A DNA stretch of 64,000 bases from Meghimatium bilineatum. Lineage: Eukaryota > Mollusca > Gastropoda > Stylommatophora > Philomycidae. Shown piece after piece: positions 36,811 to 48,607 of this stretch. Under the pieces are notes generated by a model that worked only from the letters and a program-made list of their open reading frames with translations, was not told the origin of the DNA and made no database searches. Made by a program: the position numbers and the translations under genes. The stretch's first letter is position 1. Every line of letters begins with the position of its first letter. The stretch is from the NCBI GenBank assembly GCA_034231615.1, contig CM067322.1, forward strand, positions 104,793,767 through 104,857,766, read 5' to 3'.

Positions 36811-39800
36811 GTATTAGTTAGAAGTTGTGTATTAGTTAGAGGTTTTGTATTAGAAGTAGTGTATTAGTTAGAAGTTGTGTATGAGTTAGAAGTTGTGTAT
36901 TAATTAGAAGTGTATTAGTTAGAAGTTGTTTATTAGTTAGAAGTTGTGTATTAGTTAGAAGTTGTGTATTAGTTAGAAGTTGTGTATTAGAAGTTGTGTA
37001 TTAGTTAGAGGTTTTGTATTAGAAGTAGTGTATTAGGTAGAAGTTGTGTATAATTTAGAAGTTGTGTATTAGTTAGAAGTTGTGTATTAGTTAGAAGTTG
37101 TGTATTAGGTAGAAGTTGTGTATTAGTTAGAAGTTGTGTATTAGTTAGAAGTTGTGTATTAGTTAGAAGTTGTGTATTAGTTAGAAGTTGTGTATTAGTT
37201 AGAGGTTTTGTATTAGTTAGAAGTTGTGTATTAGTTAGAAGTTGTGTATTAGTTAGAAGTTGTGTATTAGTTAGAAGTTGTGTATTAGTTAGAAGTTGTG
37301 TATTTGTTAGAAGTTGTGTATTAGTTAGAAGTTGTGTATTAGTTAGAAGTTGTGTATTAGTTAGAAGTTGTGTATTAGTTAGAAGTTGTGTATTAGTTAG
37401 AAGTTGTGTATTAGTTAGAAGTTGTGTATTAGTTAGAAGTTGTGTATTAGTTAGAAGTTGTGTATTAGTTAGAAGTTGTGTATTAGTTAGAAGTTGTGTA
37501 TTAGTTAGAAGTTGTGTATTAGTTAGAAGTTGTGTATAATTTAGAAGTTGTGTATTAGTTAGAAGTTGTGTATTAGTTAGAAGTTGTGTATTAGTTAGAA
37601 GTTGTGTATTAGTTAGAAGTTGTGTATTAGTTAGAAGTTGTGTATTAGTAAGAAGTTGTGTATTAGTTAGAAGTTGTGTATTAGTTAGAGGTTTTGTATT
37701 AGTTAGAAGTTGTGTATTAGTTAAAAGTTGTGTATTAGTTAGAAGTTGTGTATTAGTTAGAAGTTGTGTATTAGTTAGAAGTTGTGTATTAGTTAGAAGT
37801 TGTGTATTAGAAGTTGTGTATTAGTTAGAAGTTGTGTATTAGTTAGAAGTTGTGTATTAGTTAGAAGTTGTGTATTAGTTAGAAGTTGTGTATTAGTTAG
37901 AAGTTGTGTATTAGTTAGAAGTTGTGTATTAGTTAGAAGTTGTGTATTAGTTAGAAGTTGTGTATTTGTTAGAAGTTGTGTATTAGTTAGAAGTTGTCTA
38001 TTAATTAGAAGTTGTGTATTAGTTAGAAGTTGTGTATTAATTAGAAGTTGTGTATTAGTTAGAAGTTGTGTATTAGTTAGAAGTTGTGTATTAGTTAGAA
38101 GTTGTGTATTAGTTAGAAGTTGTGTATAATTTAGAAGTTGTGTATTAGTTAGATGTTGTGTATTAGTTAGAAGTTGTGTATTAGTTAGAAGTTGTGTATT
38201 AGTTAGAAGTTGTGTATAATTTAGAAGTTGTGTATTAGTTAGAAGTTGTGTATTAGTTAGAAGTTGTGTATTAGTTAGAAGTTGTGTATTAGTTAGAAGT
38301 TGTGTATTAGTTAGAAGTTGTGTATTAGTTAGAAGTTGTGTATTAGTTAGAGGTTTTGTATTAGTTAGAAGTTGTGTATGAGTTAGAAGTTGTGTATGAG
38401 TTAGAAGTTGTGTATTAGTTAGAAGTTGTGTATTAGTTAGAAGTTGTGTATTAGTTAGAAGTTGTGTATTAGTTAGAAGTTGTGTATTAGTTAGAAGTTG
38501 TGTATTAGTTAGAAGTTGTGTATTAGTTAGAAGTTGTGTATTAGTTAGAAGTTGTGTATTAGTTAGAAGTTGTGTATTAGTTAGAAGTTGTGTATTAGTT
38601 AGAAGTTGTGTATTAGTTAGAAGTTGTGTATTAGTTAGAAGTTGTGTATTAGTTAGAAGTTGTGTATTAGTTAGAAGTTGTGTATTAGTTAGAAGTTGTG
38701 TATTAGTTAGAAGTTGTGTATTAGTTAGAAGTTGTCTATTAATTAGAAGTTGTGTATTAGTTAGAAGTTGTGTATTAATTAGAAGTTGTGTATTAGTTAG
38801 AAGTTGTGTATTAGTTAGAAGTTGTGTATTAGTTAGAAGTTGTGTATTAGTTAGAAGTTGTGTATTAGTTAGAAGTTGTGTATAATTTAGAAGTTGTGTA
38901 TTAGTTAGAAGTTGTGTATTAGTTAGAAGTTGTGTATTAGTTAGAAGTTGTGTATTAGTTAGAAGTTGTGTATAATTTAGAAGTTGTGTATTAGTTAGAA
39001 GTTGTGTATTAGTTAGAAGTTGTGTATTAGTTAGAAGTTGTGTATTAGTTAGAAGTTGTGTATTAGTTAGAAGTTGTGTATTAGTTAGAGGTTTTGTATT
39101 AGTTAGAAGTTGTGTATTAGTTAGAAGTTGTGTATTAGTTAGAAGTTGTGTATTAGTTAGAAGTTGTGTATTAGTTAGAAGTTGTGTATTAGTTAGAAGT
39201 TGTGTATTAGTCAGAAGTTGTGTATTAGTTAGAAGTTGTGTATTAGTTAGAAGTTGTGTATTAATTAGAAGTTGTGTATTAGTTAGAAGTTGTGTATTAA
39301 TTAGAAGTTGTGTATTAGTTAGAAGTTGTGTATTAGTTAGAAGTTGTGTATTAGTTAGAAGTTGTGTATTAGTTAGAAGTTGTGTATTAGTTAGAAGTTG
39401 TGTATAATTTAGAAGTTGTGTATTAGTTAGAAGTTGTGTATTAGTTAGAAGTTGTGTATTAGTTAGAAGTTGTGTATTAGTTAGAAGTTGTGTATTAGTT
39501 AGAAGTTGTGTATTAGTTAGAAGTTGTGTATTAGTTAGAAGTTGTGTATTAGTTAGAGGTTTTGTATTAGTTAGAAGTTGTGTATTAGTTAGAAGTTGTG
39601 TATTAGTTAGAAGTTGTGTATTAGTTAGAAGTTGTGTATTAGTTAGAAGTTGTGTATTAGAAGTTGTGTATTAGTTAGAAGTTGTGTATTAGTTAGAAGT
39701 TGTGTATTAGTTAGAAGTTGTGTGTTAGTTAGAAGTTGTGTATTAGTTAGAAGTTGTGTATTAGTTAGAAGTTGTGTATTAGTTAGAAGTTGTGTGTTAG

Positions 39801-40879
39801 TTAGAAGTTGTGTATTAGTTAGAAGTTGTGTATTAGTTAGAAGTTGTGTATAACTTAGAAGTTGTGTATAACTTAGAAGTTGTATATTAGTTAGAAGTTG
39901 TGTATAACTTAGAAGTTGTGTATAACTTAGAAGTGGTTTATTAGGTAGAAGTTGTGTGTTAGTTAGAAGTTGTGTATAACTTAGAAGTTGTGTATAACTT
40001 AGAAGTTGTGTATAACTTAGAAGTTGTGTATAACTTAGAAGTTGTGTATAACTTAGAAGTTGTTTATTAGTTAGAAGTTGTGTGTTAGTTAGAAGTTGTG
40101 TATTAGTTAGAAGTTGTGTATTAGAAGTTGTGTATTAATTAGAAGTTGTGTATTAGAAGTTGTGTATTAGTTAGAAGTTGTGTATTAGAAGTTGTGTACT
40201 AGTTAGAAGTTGTGTATTAGAAGTTGTGTATTAATTAGAAGTTGTGTATTAGAATTTGTGTATTAGTTAGAAGTTGTATATTAGTTAGAAGTCGTGTATT
40301 AGTTAGAAATTGTGTATTAGTTAGAAGTTGTGTATTAGTTAGAAGTTGTGTATTAGTTAGAGGTTTTGTATTAGAAGTAGTGTATTAGTTAGAAGTTGTG
40401 TATGAGTTAGAAGTTGTGTATTAGTTAGAAGTTGTGTATGAGTTAGAAGTTGTGTATGAGTTAGAAGTTGTGTATTAGTTAGAAGTTGTGTATTAGTTAG
40501 AAGTTGTGTATTAGTTAGAAGTTGTGTATTAGTTAGAAGTTGTGTATTAGTTAGAAGTTGTGTATTAGTTAGAAGTTGTGTATAAGTTAGAAGGTGTGTA
40601 TTAGTTAGAAGTTGTGTATTAGTTAGAAGTTATGTATTAATTAGAAGTGTATTAGTTAGAAGTTGTTTATTAGTTAGAAGTTGTGTATTAGTTAGAAGTT
40701 GTGTATTAGTTAGAAGTTGTGTATTAGAAGTTGTGTATTAGTTAGAGGTTTTGTATTAGAAGTAGTGTATTAGGTAGAAGTTGTGTATGAGTTAGAAGTT
40801 GTGTATTAGTTATAAGTTGTGTATAACTTAGAAGTTGTGTATAACTTAGAAGTTGTGTATAACTTAGAAGTTGTGTATA

Positions 40880-43600
40880 ACTTAGAAGTTGTGTATTAGT
40901 TAGAAGTTGTGTATTAGTTAGAAGTTGTGTATTAGAAGTTGTGTATTAATTAGAAATTGTGTATTAGAAGTTGTTTATTAGTTAGAAGTTGTGTATTAAT
41001 TAGAAGTTGTGTATTAGTTAGAAGTTGTGTATTAGTTAGAAGTTGTGTATTAGTTAGAAGTTGTGTATTAGATGTTGTGTATTAATTAGAAGTTGTGTAT
41101 TAGAAGTTGTGTATTAGTTAGAAGTTGTGTATTAGAAGTTGTATATTAGTTAGAAGTTGTGTATTAGTTACAAGTTGTGTATTAGTTAGAAGTTGTGTAT
41201 TAGAAGTTGTGTATTAATTAGAAGTTGTGTATTAGAAGTTGTGTATTAGTTAGAAGTTGTGTATTAGAAGTTGTGTATTAGTTAGAAGTTGTGTATTAGA
41301 AGTTGTGTATTAATTAGAAGTTGTGTATTAGAAGTTGTGTATTAGTTAGAAGTTGTATATTAGTTAGAAGCTGTGTATTGTTAGAAATTGTGTATTAGTT
41401 AGAAGTTGTGTATTAGTTAGAAGTTGTGTATTAGTTAGAGGTTTTGTATTAGAAGTAGTGTATTAGTTAGAAGTTGTGTATTAATTAGAAGTTGTGTATT
41501 AGTTAGAAGTTGTGTATTAGTTAGAAGTTGTGTATTAGTTAGAAGTTGTGTATTAGTTAGAAGTTGTGTATTAGTTAGAAGTTGTGTATAATTTAGAAGT
41601 TGTGTATTAGTTAGAAGTTGTGTATTAGTTAGAAGTTGTGTATTAGTTAGAAGTTGGGTATTAGTTAGAAGTTGTGTATTAGTTAGAAGTTGTGTATTCG
41701 TTAGAAGTTGTGTATTAGTTAGAAGTTGTGTATTAGTTAGAGGTTTTGTATTAGTTAGAAGTTGTGTATTAGTTAGAAGTTGTGTATTAGTTAGAAGTTG
41801 TGTATTAGTTAGAAGTTGTGTATTAGTTAGAAGTTGTGTATTAGAAGTTGTGTATTAGTTAGAAGTTGTGTATTAGTTAGAAGTTGTGTATTAGTTAGAA
41901 GTTGTGTGTTAGTTAGAAGTTGTGTATTAGTTAGAAGTTGTGTATTAGTTAGAAGTTGTGTATTAGTTAGAAGTTGTGTGTTAGTTAGAAGTTGTGTATT
42001 AGTTAGAAGTTGTGTATTAGTTAGAAGTTGTGTATAACTTAGAAGTTGTGTATAACTTAGAAGTTGTATATTAGTTAGAAGTTGTGTATAACTTAGAAGT
42101 TGTGTATAACTTAGAAGTGGTTTATTAGGTCGAAATTGTGTGTTAGTTAGAAGTTGTGTATAACTTAGAAGTTGTGTATAACTTAGAAGTTGTGTATAAC
42201 TTAGAAGTTGTGTATAACTTAGAAGTTGTGTATAACTTAGAAGTTGTGTATTAGTTAGAAGTTGTGTATTAGTTAGAAGTTGTGTATTAGAAGTTGTGTA
42301 TTAATTAGAAATTGTGTATTAGAAGTTGTTTATTAGTTAGAAGTTGTGTATTAATTAGAAGTTGTGTATTAGTTAGAAGTTGTGTATTAGTTAGAAGTTG
42401 TGTATTAGTTAGAAGTTGTGTATTAGATGTTGTGTATTAATTAGAAGTTGTGTATTAGAAGTTGTGTATTAGTTAGAAGTTGTGTATTAGAAGTTGTATA
42501 TTAGTTAGAAGTTGTGTATTAGTTACAAGTTGTGTATTAGTTAGAAGTTGTGTATTAGAAGTTGTGTATTAATTAGAAGTTGTGTATTAGAAGTTGTGTA
42601 TTAGTTAGAAGTTGTGTATTAGAAGTTGTGTATTAGTTAGAAGTTGTGTATTAGAAGTTGTGTATTAATTAGAAGTTGTGTATTAGAAGTTGTGTATTAG
42701 TTAGAAGTTGTATATTAGTTAGAAGCTGTGTATTGTTAGAAATTGTGTATTAGTTAGAAGTTGTGTATTAGTTAGAAGTTGTGTATTAGTTAGAGGTTTT
42801 GTATTAGAAGTAGTGTATTAGTTAGAAGTTGTGTATTAATTAGAAGTTGTGTATTAGTTAGAAGTTGTGTATTAGTTAGAAGTTGTGTATTAGTTAGAAG
42901 TTGTGTATTAGTTAGAAGTTGTGTATTAGTTAGAAGTTGTGTATAATTTAGAAGTTGTGTATTAGTTAGAAGTTGTGTATTAGTTAGAAGTTGTGTATTA
43001 GTTAGAAGTTGGGTATTAGTTAGAAGTTGTGTATTAGTTAGAAGTTGTGTATTCGTTAGAAGTTGTGTATTAGTTAGAAGTTGTGTATTAGTTAGAGGTT
43101 TTGTATTAGTTAGAAGTTGTGTATTAGTTAGAAGTTGTGTATTAGTTAGAAGTTGTGTATTAGTTAGAAGTTGTGTATTAGTTAGAAGTTGTGTATTAGA
43201 AGTTGTGTATTAGTTAGAAGTTGTGTATTAGTTAGAAGTTGTGTATTAGTTAGAAGTTGTGTGTTAGTTAGAAGTTGTGTATTAGTTAGAAGTTGTGTAT
43301 TAGTTAGAAGTTGTGTATTAGTTAGAAGTTGTGTGTTAGTTAGAAGTTGTGTATTAGTTAGAAGTTGTGTATTAGTTAGAAGTTGTGTATAACTTAGAAG
43401 TTGTGTATAACTTAGAAGTTGTATATTAGTTAGAAGTTGTGTATAACTTAGAAGTTGTGTATAACTTAGAAGTGGTTTATTAGGTCGAAATTGTGTGTTA
43501 GTTAGAAGTTGTGTATAACTTAGAAGTTGTGTATAACTTAGAAGTTGTGTATAACTTAGAAGTTGTGTATAACTTAGAAGTTGTGTATAACTTAGAAGTT
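40880..43600. repeat. Higher-order duplication inside the satellite, spacing 1,355 bp
   Basis: Private markers GTTAGAAATT (41380 and 42735), CGAAATTGTG (42131 and 43486) and the GTTGGGTATT variant recur 1,355 bp apart. Copies are about 40880-42240 and 42240-43600. Confidence 0.85.
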
Positions 43601-45598
43601 GTGTATAACTTAGAAGTTGTTTATTAGTTAGAAGTTGTGTGTTAGTTAGAAGTTGTGTATTAGTTAGAAGTTGTGTATTAGAAGTTGTGTATTAATTAGA
43701 AGTTGTGTATTAGAAGTTGTGTATTAGTTAGAAGTTGTGTATTAGAAGTTGTGTACTAGTTAGAAGTTGTGTATTAGAAGTTGTGTATTAATTAGAAGTT
43801 GTGTATTAGAAGTTGTGTATTAGTTAGAAGTTGTATATTAGTTAGAAGTCGTGTATTAGTTAGAAATTGTGTATTAGTTAGAAGTTGTGTATTAGTTAGA
43901 AGTTGTGTATTAGTTAGAGGTTTTGTATTAGAAGTAGTTTATTAGTTAGAAGTTGTGTATGAGTTAGAAGTTGTGTATTAGTTAGAAGTTGTGTATGAGT
44001 TAGAAGTTGTGTATGAGTTAGAAGTTGTGTATTAGTTAGAAGTTGTGTATTAGTTAGAAGTTGTGTATTAGTTAGAAGTTGTGTATTAGTTAGAAGTTGT
44101 GTATTAGTTAGAAGTTGTGTATTAGTTAGAAGTTGTGTATAAGTTAGAAGTTGTGTATTAGTTAGAAGTTGTGTATTAGTTAGAAGTTGTGTATTAATTA
44201 GAAGTGTATTAGTTAGAAGTTGTTTATTAGTTAGAAGTTGTGTATTAGTTAGAAGTTGTGTATTAGTTAGAAGTTGTGTATTAGAAGTTGTGTATTAGTT
44301 AGAGGTTTTGTATTAGAAGTAGTGTATTAGGTAGAAGTTGTGTATGAGTTAGAAGTTGTGTATTAGTTATAAGTTGTGTATAACTTAGAAGTTGTGTATA
44401 ACTTAGAAGTTGTGTATAACTTAGAAGTTGTGTATAACTTAGAAGTTGTGTATTAGTTAGAAGTTGTGTATTAGTTAGAAGTTGTGTATTAGAAGTTGTG
44501 TATTAATTAGAAATTGTGTATTAGAAGTTGTTTATTAGTTAGAAGTTGTGTATTAATTAGAAGTTGTGTATTAGTTAGAAGTTGTGTATTAGTTAGAAGT
44601 TGTGTATTAGTTAGAAGTTGTGTATTAGATGTTGTGTATTAATTAGAAGTTGTGTATTAGAAGTTGTGTATTAGTTAGAAGTTGTGTATTAGAAGTTGTA
44701 TATTAGTTAGAAGTTGTGTATTAGTTACAAGTTGTGTATTAGTTAGAAGTTGTGTATTAGAAGATGTGTATTAATTAGAAGTTGTGTATTAGAAGTTGTG
44801 TATTAGTTAGAAGTTGTGTATTAGAAGTTGTGTATTAGTTAGAAGTTGTGTATTAGAAGTTGTGTATTAATTAGAAGTTGTGTATTAGAAGTTGTGTATT
44901 AGTTAGAAGTTGTATATTAGTTAGAAGCTGTGTATTGTTAGAAATTGTGTATTAGTTAGAAGTTGTGTATTAGTTAGAAGTTGTGTATTAGTTAGAGGTT
45001 TTGTATTAGAAGTAGTGTATTAGTTAGAAGTTGTGTATGAGTTAGAAGTTGTGTATTAGTTAGAAGTTGTGTATGAGTTAGAAGTTGTGTATGAGTTAGA
45101 AGTTGTGTATTAGTTAGAAGTTGTGTATTAGTTAGAAGTTGTGTATGAGTTAGAAGTTGTGTATGAGTTAGAAGTTGTGTATTAGTTAGAAGTTGTGTAT
45201 GAGTTAGAAGTTGTGTATGAGTTAGAAGTTGTGTATGAGTTAGAAGTTGTGTATGAGTTAGAAGTTGTGTATGAGTTAGAAGTTGTGTATGAGTTAGAAG
45301 TTGTGTATGAGTTAGAAGTTGTGTATAAGTTAGAAGTTGTGTATAAGTTAGAAGTTGTGTATGAGGTAGATGTTGTGTATAAGTTAGAAGTTGTGTATGA
45401 GTTAGAAGTTGTGTATGAGTTAGAAGTTGTGTATAAGTTAGAAGTTGTGTATAAGTTAGAAGTTGTGTATGAGTTAGATGTTGTGTATAAGTTAGAAGTT
45501 GTGTATAAGTTAGAAGTTGTGTATTATTTTGAAATTGTGTATTAGAAGTTTTACATTTTTTTAAACTGATTTGTAGCTTGTTAGAAAGAACGTAAAAT

Positions 45599-45690
45599 TA
45601 GGTCACTATTAAATGCTTATACCTAAACTTAGGTTATGATTAAATGTTTATACCTAAACGTAGGTCACTATTAAATGTTTATACCTATTA
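45599..45690. repeat. 31-bp tandem repeat, 3 copies
   Basis: TAGGTCACTATTAAATGTTT ATACCTAAAC at 45599, 45630 and 45661. Next 45691-45845 is unique with nothing recognised. Confidence 0.85.
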
Positions 45691-45845
45691 GGAGTTGGAC
45701 TTTTGTTAGAACAAAAGGAATGAGATACATTTGAGATAGATTTCTGAGACTAGAATTACCAAGATGAGACCGGTGGACCCAGTAGTTAGTTTCAATGCAC
45801 AATATCGCGAGTACCACTGGATAGATCATGAAAGACATTGACTGA

Positions 45846-46045
45846 TTTAGTTAGTTAGTTATGTAGTTAGTTAGTTAGTTAGTTAGTTAGTTATGTAGTT
45901 AGTTAGTTAGTTATGTAGTTAGTTAGTTATGTAGTTAGTTAGTTAGTTAGTTATGTAGTTAGTTAGTTAGTTAGTTATGTAGTTAGTTAGTTAGTTAGTT
46001 ATGTAGTTAGTTAGTTATTTAGTTAGTTAGTTATGTAGTTAGTTA
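45846..46045 (-). repeat. GTTA microsatellite, tail of the adjacent LINE
   Basis: GTTAGTTAGTTATGTA repeats for about 200 bp. On the minus strand it is an AACT/AACTACAT tail directly after the stop of the LINE C-terminus (CPECSDVDQTTQ stop), so it is best read as the LINE's 3' tail, later expanded. Confidence 0.8.
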
Positions 46046-46742
46046 TTGAGTCGTTTGATCAACGTCACTGCATTCCGGACAAGTCCATATATTTTAGGAT
46101 CTCTCCTTGCGTGTATCCACCATTACACGTCGACTGACTGTGCCAGTACGCCGTTGATTATCATTCTTACTCGCCAACGAAACTGCCCCATTCTAGCGAC
46201 ACCACATTTCACACCAAGCTTCCTTATGTTAGTCATGCCACAACAGTCATTGTCACTTAAGTCATTTGTTCATGCTTTTTCCCGTAGGGCGTTCAAAATG
46301 TCTGCCAAATCCATCCTAGTTGCGGCCAATCTATCTGCTCTCTCATTACCCAGGACTCCTGCATGTCCCGGCACAAAAATAAAAGTTACTTTACGCACAC
46401 AGGAATTCTTCGCTGCATCCAACCACTATTTCCGAATGTACTCCTCGTGAACTTTCACAGTCATGCTCATCGAGTCACTGAGTATGCAGTCATGCTCGCA
46501 AATAGTCTGCGAGCACACCCATTTCAAAGCTTTGGTTACTGAAAAAATATCCATTGTCATGCTTCTTGTTGTCGAGGGAATGCACCACATTCCTCTCTGA
46601 TGGTCTCTCCACATCTTTGAACGGTGAAGGCCCAGACACTCCTGATGTATCTCTCAACCGACATATATGTATATATAATCATATCACCTTCCCTGAAATT
46701 CTTACCGAACAGAGCGAGCACCTCCGAATCCTGCACCGTCGG
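46046..46742 (-). mobile_element. I/Nimb-type LINE 3' portion: RNase H and C-terminal CPEC motif
   Basis: On the minus strand, SDGAGFGG at the start resembles the first RNase H strand. FVPGHAGVLGNERADRLA at about 46390-46330 is the unmistakable C-terminal RNase H motif (GH.G..GNE.AD.LA), and IWTCPECSDVDQTTQ followed by a stop at about 46045-46090 is the C-terminal cysteine motif of I-superfamily (Nimb-like) LINEs. Several stops and shifts interrupt the frame, so it is dead. 5'-truncated at the RNase H start, where it meets an RTE 3' end. Would have encoded the end of the reverse transcriptase polyprotein. Confidence 0.75.
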
Positions 46743-46965
46743 ATCATCATCATCATCAAGTGCCGTCTCCGCAACGAAGGTTGGCTGCAACGTATCTCCA
46801 ACATCTCCTGTCTCTTGTCTTGGTGGTGCACTCTGATAGACTGTAACCTGTCCATTGTGTAATGTTACTCTCGCACTTGTATCTCTGCCTACCTCTTGCT
46901 CGCTTCCCTTTGACTTTATACCGTCGGATACCATTCCCTGAATATTGACTGAGTGACGTGGTCAA
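46743..46965 (-). mobile_element. RTE-type LINE 3' end with TGATGATGATGAT tail
   Basis: Minus strand 46756-46965 contains KGKRARGRQRYK, WTGYSLSECT, TRDRRCWRYVAANLRCGDGT then a stop. This is the standard RTE/CR1-like C-terminus (GKRARGRQR...WTGLSL.E..R..DR..WR..V........GT). TGA is followed by TGATGATGATGAT (46743-46758), the RTE 3' signature. 5'-truncated near 46940-46965. The following 46966-47227 is unique with nothing recognised. Confidence 0.8.
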
Positions 46966-47227
46966 GTCACTGCATGTCTTACGCCAAGAGGAGAGAGTTG
47001 AGGATTATTCTATGAGTTGAGAACAATTATTTTCTGTGACACTTCTGCATTCATACATCTACTCATTACAGTAATAGGGTGGGGAACCCGTCATTAGTAC
47101 AATTAGTCTAGGAAATTTGCTATTGGGAGAGGCCATTTCATAAAATGGTAACTGTTATAGATGGAACCATGCACAATGACGCCGACGACCAGTATTCCAT
47201 GGAGTTGTGTTGCTATACAGAACCGTA

Positions 47228-47950
47228 AAAATTAACAAAAGTAAGGATGTACAATATGGGAGAAAGTGAAGATATACAGACTGAAGAAAAGTAAGGATGT
47301 ACAATATGGGAGAAAGTGAAGATATACAGACTGAAGAAAAGTGAGTATATACAATATGGGAGAAAGTGAAGATATACAGACTGAAGAAATGTGAGTATAT
47401 ACAATATGGGAGAAAGTGAAGATATACAGACTGAAGAAATGTGAGTATATACAATATGGGAGAAAGTGAAGATATACAGACTGAAGAAAAGTAAGGATGT
47501 ACAATATGGGAGAAAGTGAAGATATACAGACTGAAGAAAAGTGAGTATATACAATATGGGAGAAAGTGAAGATATACAGACTGAAGAAAAGTAAGTATAT
47601 ACAATATGGGAGAAAGTGAAGATATACAGACTGAAGAAATGTGAGTATATACAATATGGGAGAAAGTGAAGATATACAGACTGAAGAAATGTGAGTATAT
47701 ACAATATGGGAGAAAGTGAAGATATACAGACTGAAGAAATGTGAGTATATACAATATGGGAGAAAGTGAAGATATACAGACTGAAGAAAAGTAAGGATGT
47801 ACAATATGGGAGAAAGTGAAGAAATACAGACTGAAGAAAAGTAAGTATATACAATATGGGAGAAAGTGAAGATATACAGACTGAAGAAAAGTGAGTATAT
47901 ACAATATGGGAGAATGCGAGGATATACAGCATGAGAGAAAGTGAGGATAT
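47228..47950. repeat. 50-bp purine-rich tandem array, about 14 copies
   Basis: GATATACAGACTGAAGAAAA, GTGAGTATATACAATATGGG, AGAAAGTGAA; spacing 50 bp (47281 and 47331). The variants GTAAGGATGT and GTGAGTATAT alternate in blocks. Stop-free in all three minus frames, giving long spurious peptides (YIFTFSHIVY...). Confidence 0.97.
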
Positions 47951-48045
47951 ACAATTTTAGATAAAATTTGTTATGTAATACATTTATTTTCTAAACATCA
48001 GTCACACAATGTCACATGTTAATTAAATGTGCGGGCATAATACAA

Positions 48046-48130
48046 CTGATAGTTGGAGATGTTATATGATACACCTGATAGTTGGAGATGATATATGATA
48101 CAACTGATAGTTGGATAATATACAACATAA
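48046..48130. repeat. 29-bp tandem repeat, 3 copies
   Basis: CTGATAGTTGGAGATGATAT ATGATACAA at 48046, 48075 and about 48104, the last partial. Confidence 0.8.
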
Positions 48131-48205
48131 AACTGGCGCTTTTGTATGATACAGAATCTAACTGATTCATAAAAATGATACAAAATAAACCTAATGCTTG
48201 GGAAT

Positions 48206-48305
48206 GATATATAATACATGATATATGATACATGATATATGATACATGATATATAATACATGATACATGATATATGATACATGATATATAATACATGATA
48301 TAACT
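48206..48305. repeat. ATGATATATGATAC short tandem repeat
   Basis: About seven copies of a 14-bp unit TGATATATGATACA, with TGATATATAATACA variants. Confidence 0.85.
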
Positions 48306-48387
48306 GATGCAATGATATAACTGATGACATGATATAATAGAAAATAAAAATGATACTTGAAGATGATACTTGATGCAACTAATTCTT

Positions 48388-48503
48388 GGAGATAACAACT
48401 GGAGATAACAACTGGAGATAACAACTGGAGATAACAACTGGAGATAACAACTGGAGATAACAACTGGAGATAACAACTGGAGATAACAACTGGAGATAAC
48501 AAC
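48388..48503. repeat. 13-bp tandem repeat, about 9 copies
   Basis: Perfect GGAGATAACAACT units. Confidence 0.95.
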
Positions 48504-48607
48504 AACTGAATATTTGAACATGTCTCTATATTTTGGTTAATGTCAAGGACGTAGATCGCCTTGTGTAATATTGTACATACTCTTTTCCCCCCTTGTTGTG
48601 GTAAAAA

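Larger units (their letters stand above)
17985..45549. repeat. 27.5-kb satellite of an 18-bp unit with higher-order blocks
   Basis: Roughly 1,500 copies of AGAAGTTGTGTATTAGTT (A5 G5 T8 C0), 28% GC, without C in the + strand consensus. Main variants: a 14-bp short unit (AGAAGTTGTGTATT), GTATAACTT, GTATGAGTT, GTATTAATT, AGAGGTTTTGTATTAGTT, GTGTTAGTT and rare singletons such as GTAAGAAG or GGTCGAAATT. Variant order repeats over kilobases. The unit is six codons long, so 6-residue peptide repeats (RSCVLV, or VVYELE near the right end) appear where the TAG-containing phase is avoided. There is no ATG-led, non-repetitive coding sequence and I treat the whole block as satellite DNA. Confidence 0.98.

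Noticed and set aside
22117-43392. Series of RSCVLV-repeat frames in the satellite
   Set aside because: Frame shifts created by 14-bp short units put the reading into a phase without TAG. No non-repetitive part.
45195-45545. 116-codon VVYELE-repeat frame
   Set aside because: 18-bp satellite units with GTATGAG instead of GTATTAG. No gene context.
17985-46045. Telomeric repeat (TTAG-rich sequence)
   Set aside because: Units are AGAAGTTGTGTATTAGTT and GTTA, not TTAGGG or a known telomere variant.
46046-46450. 134-codon + strand frame
   Set aside because: Antisense to the LINE RNase H remnant, which explains the sequence better.
46557-46934. 125-codon minus-strand frame
   Set aside because: Reads across the junction of two LINE remnants in a frame different from their recognisable motifs.
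47155-47954. Three overlapping frames of about 240 codons resembling a hydrophobic membrane protein
   Set aside because: 50-bp array that is stop-free in all minus phases. Hydrophobicity follows from complementary A-rich units.
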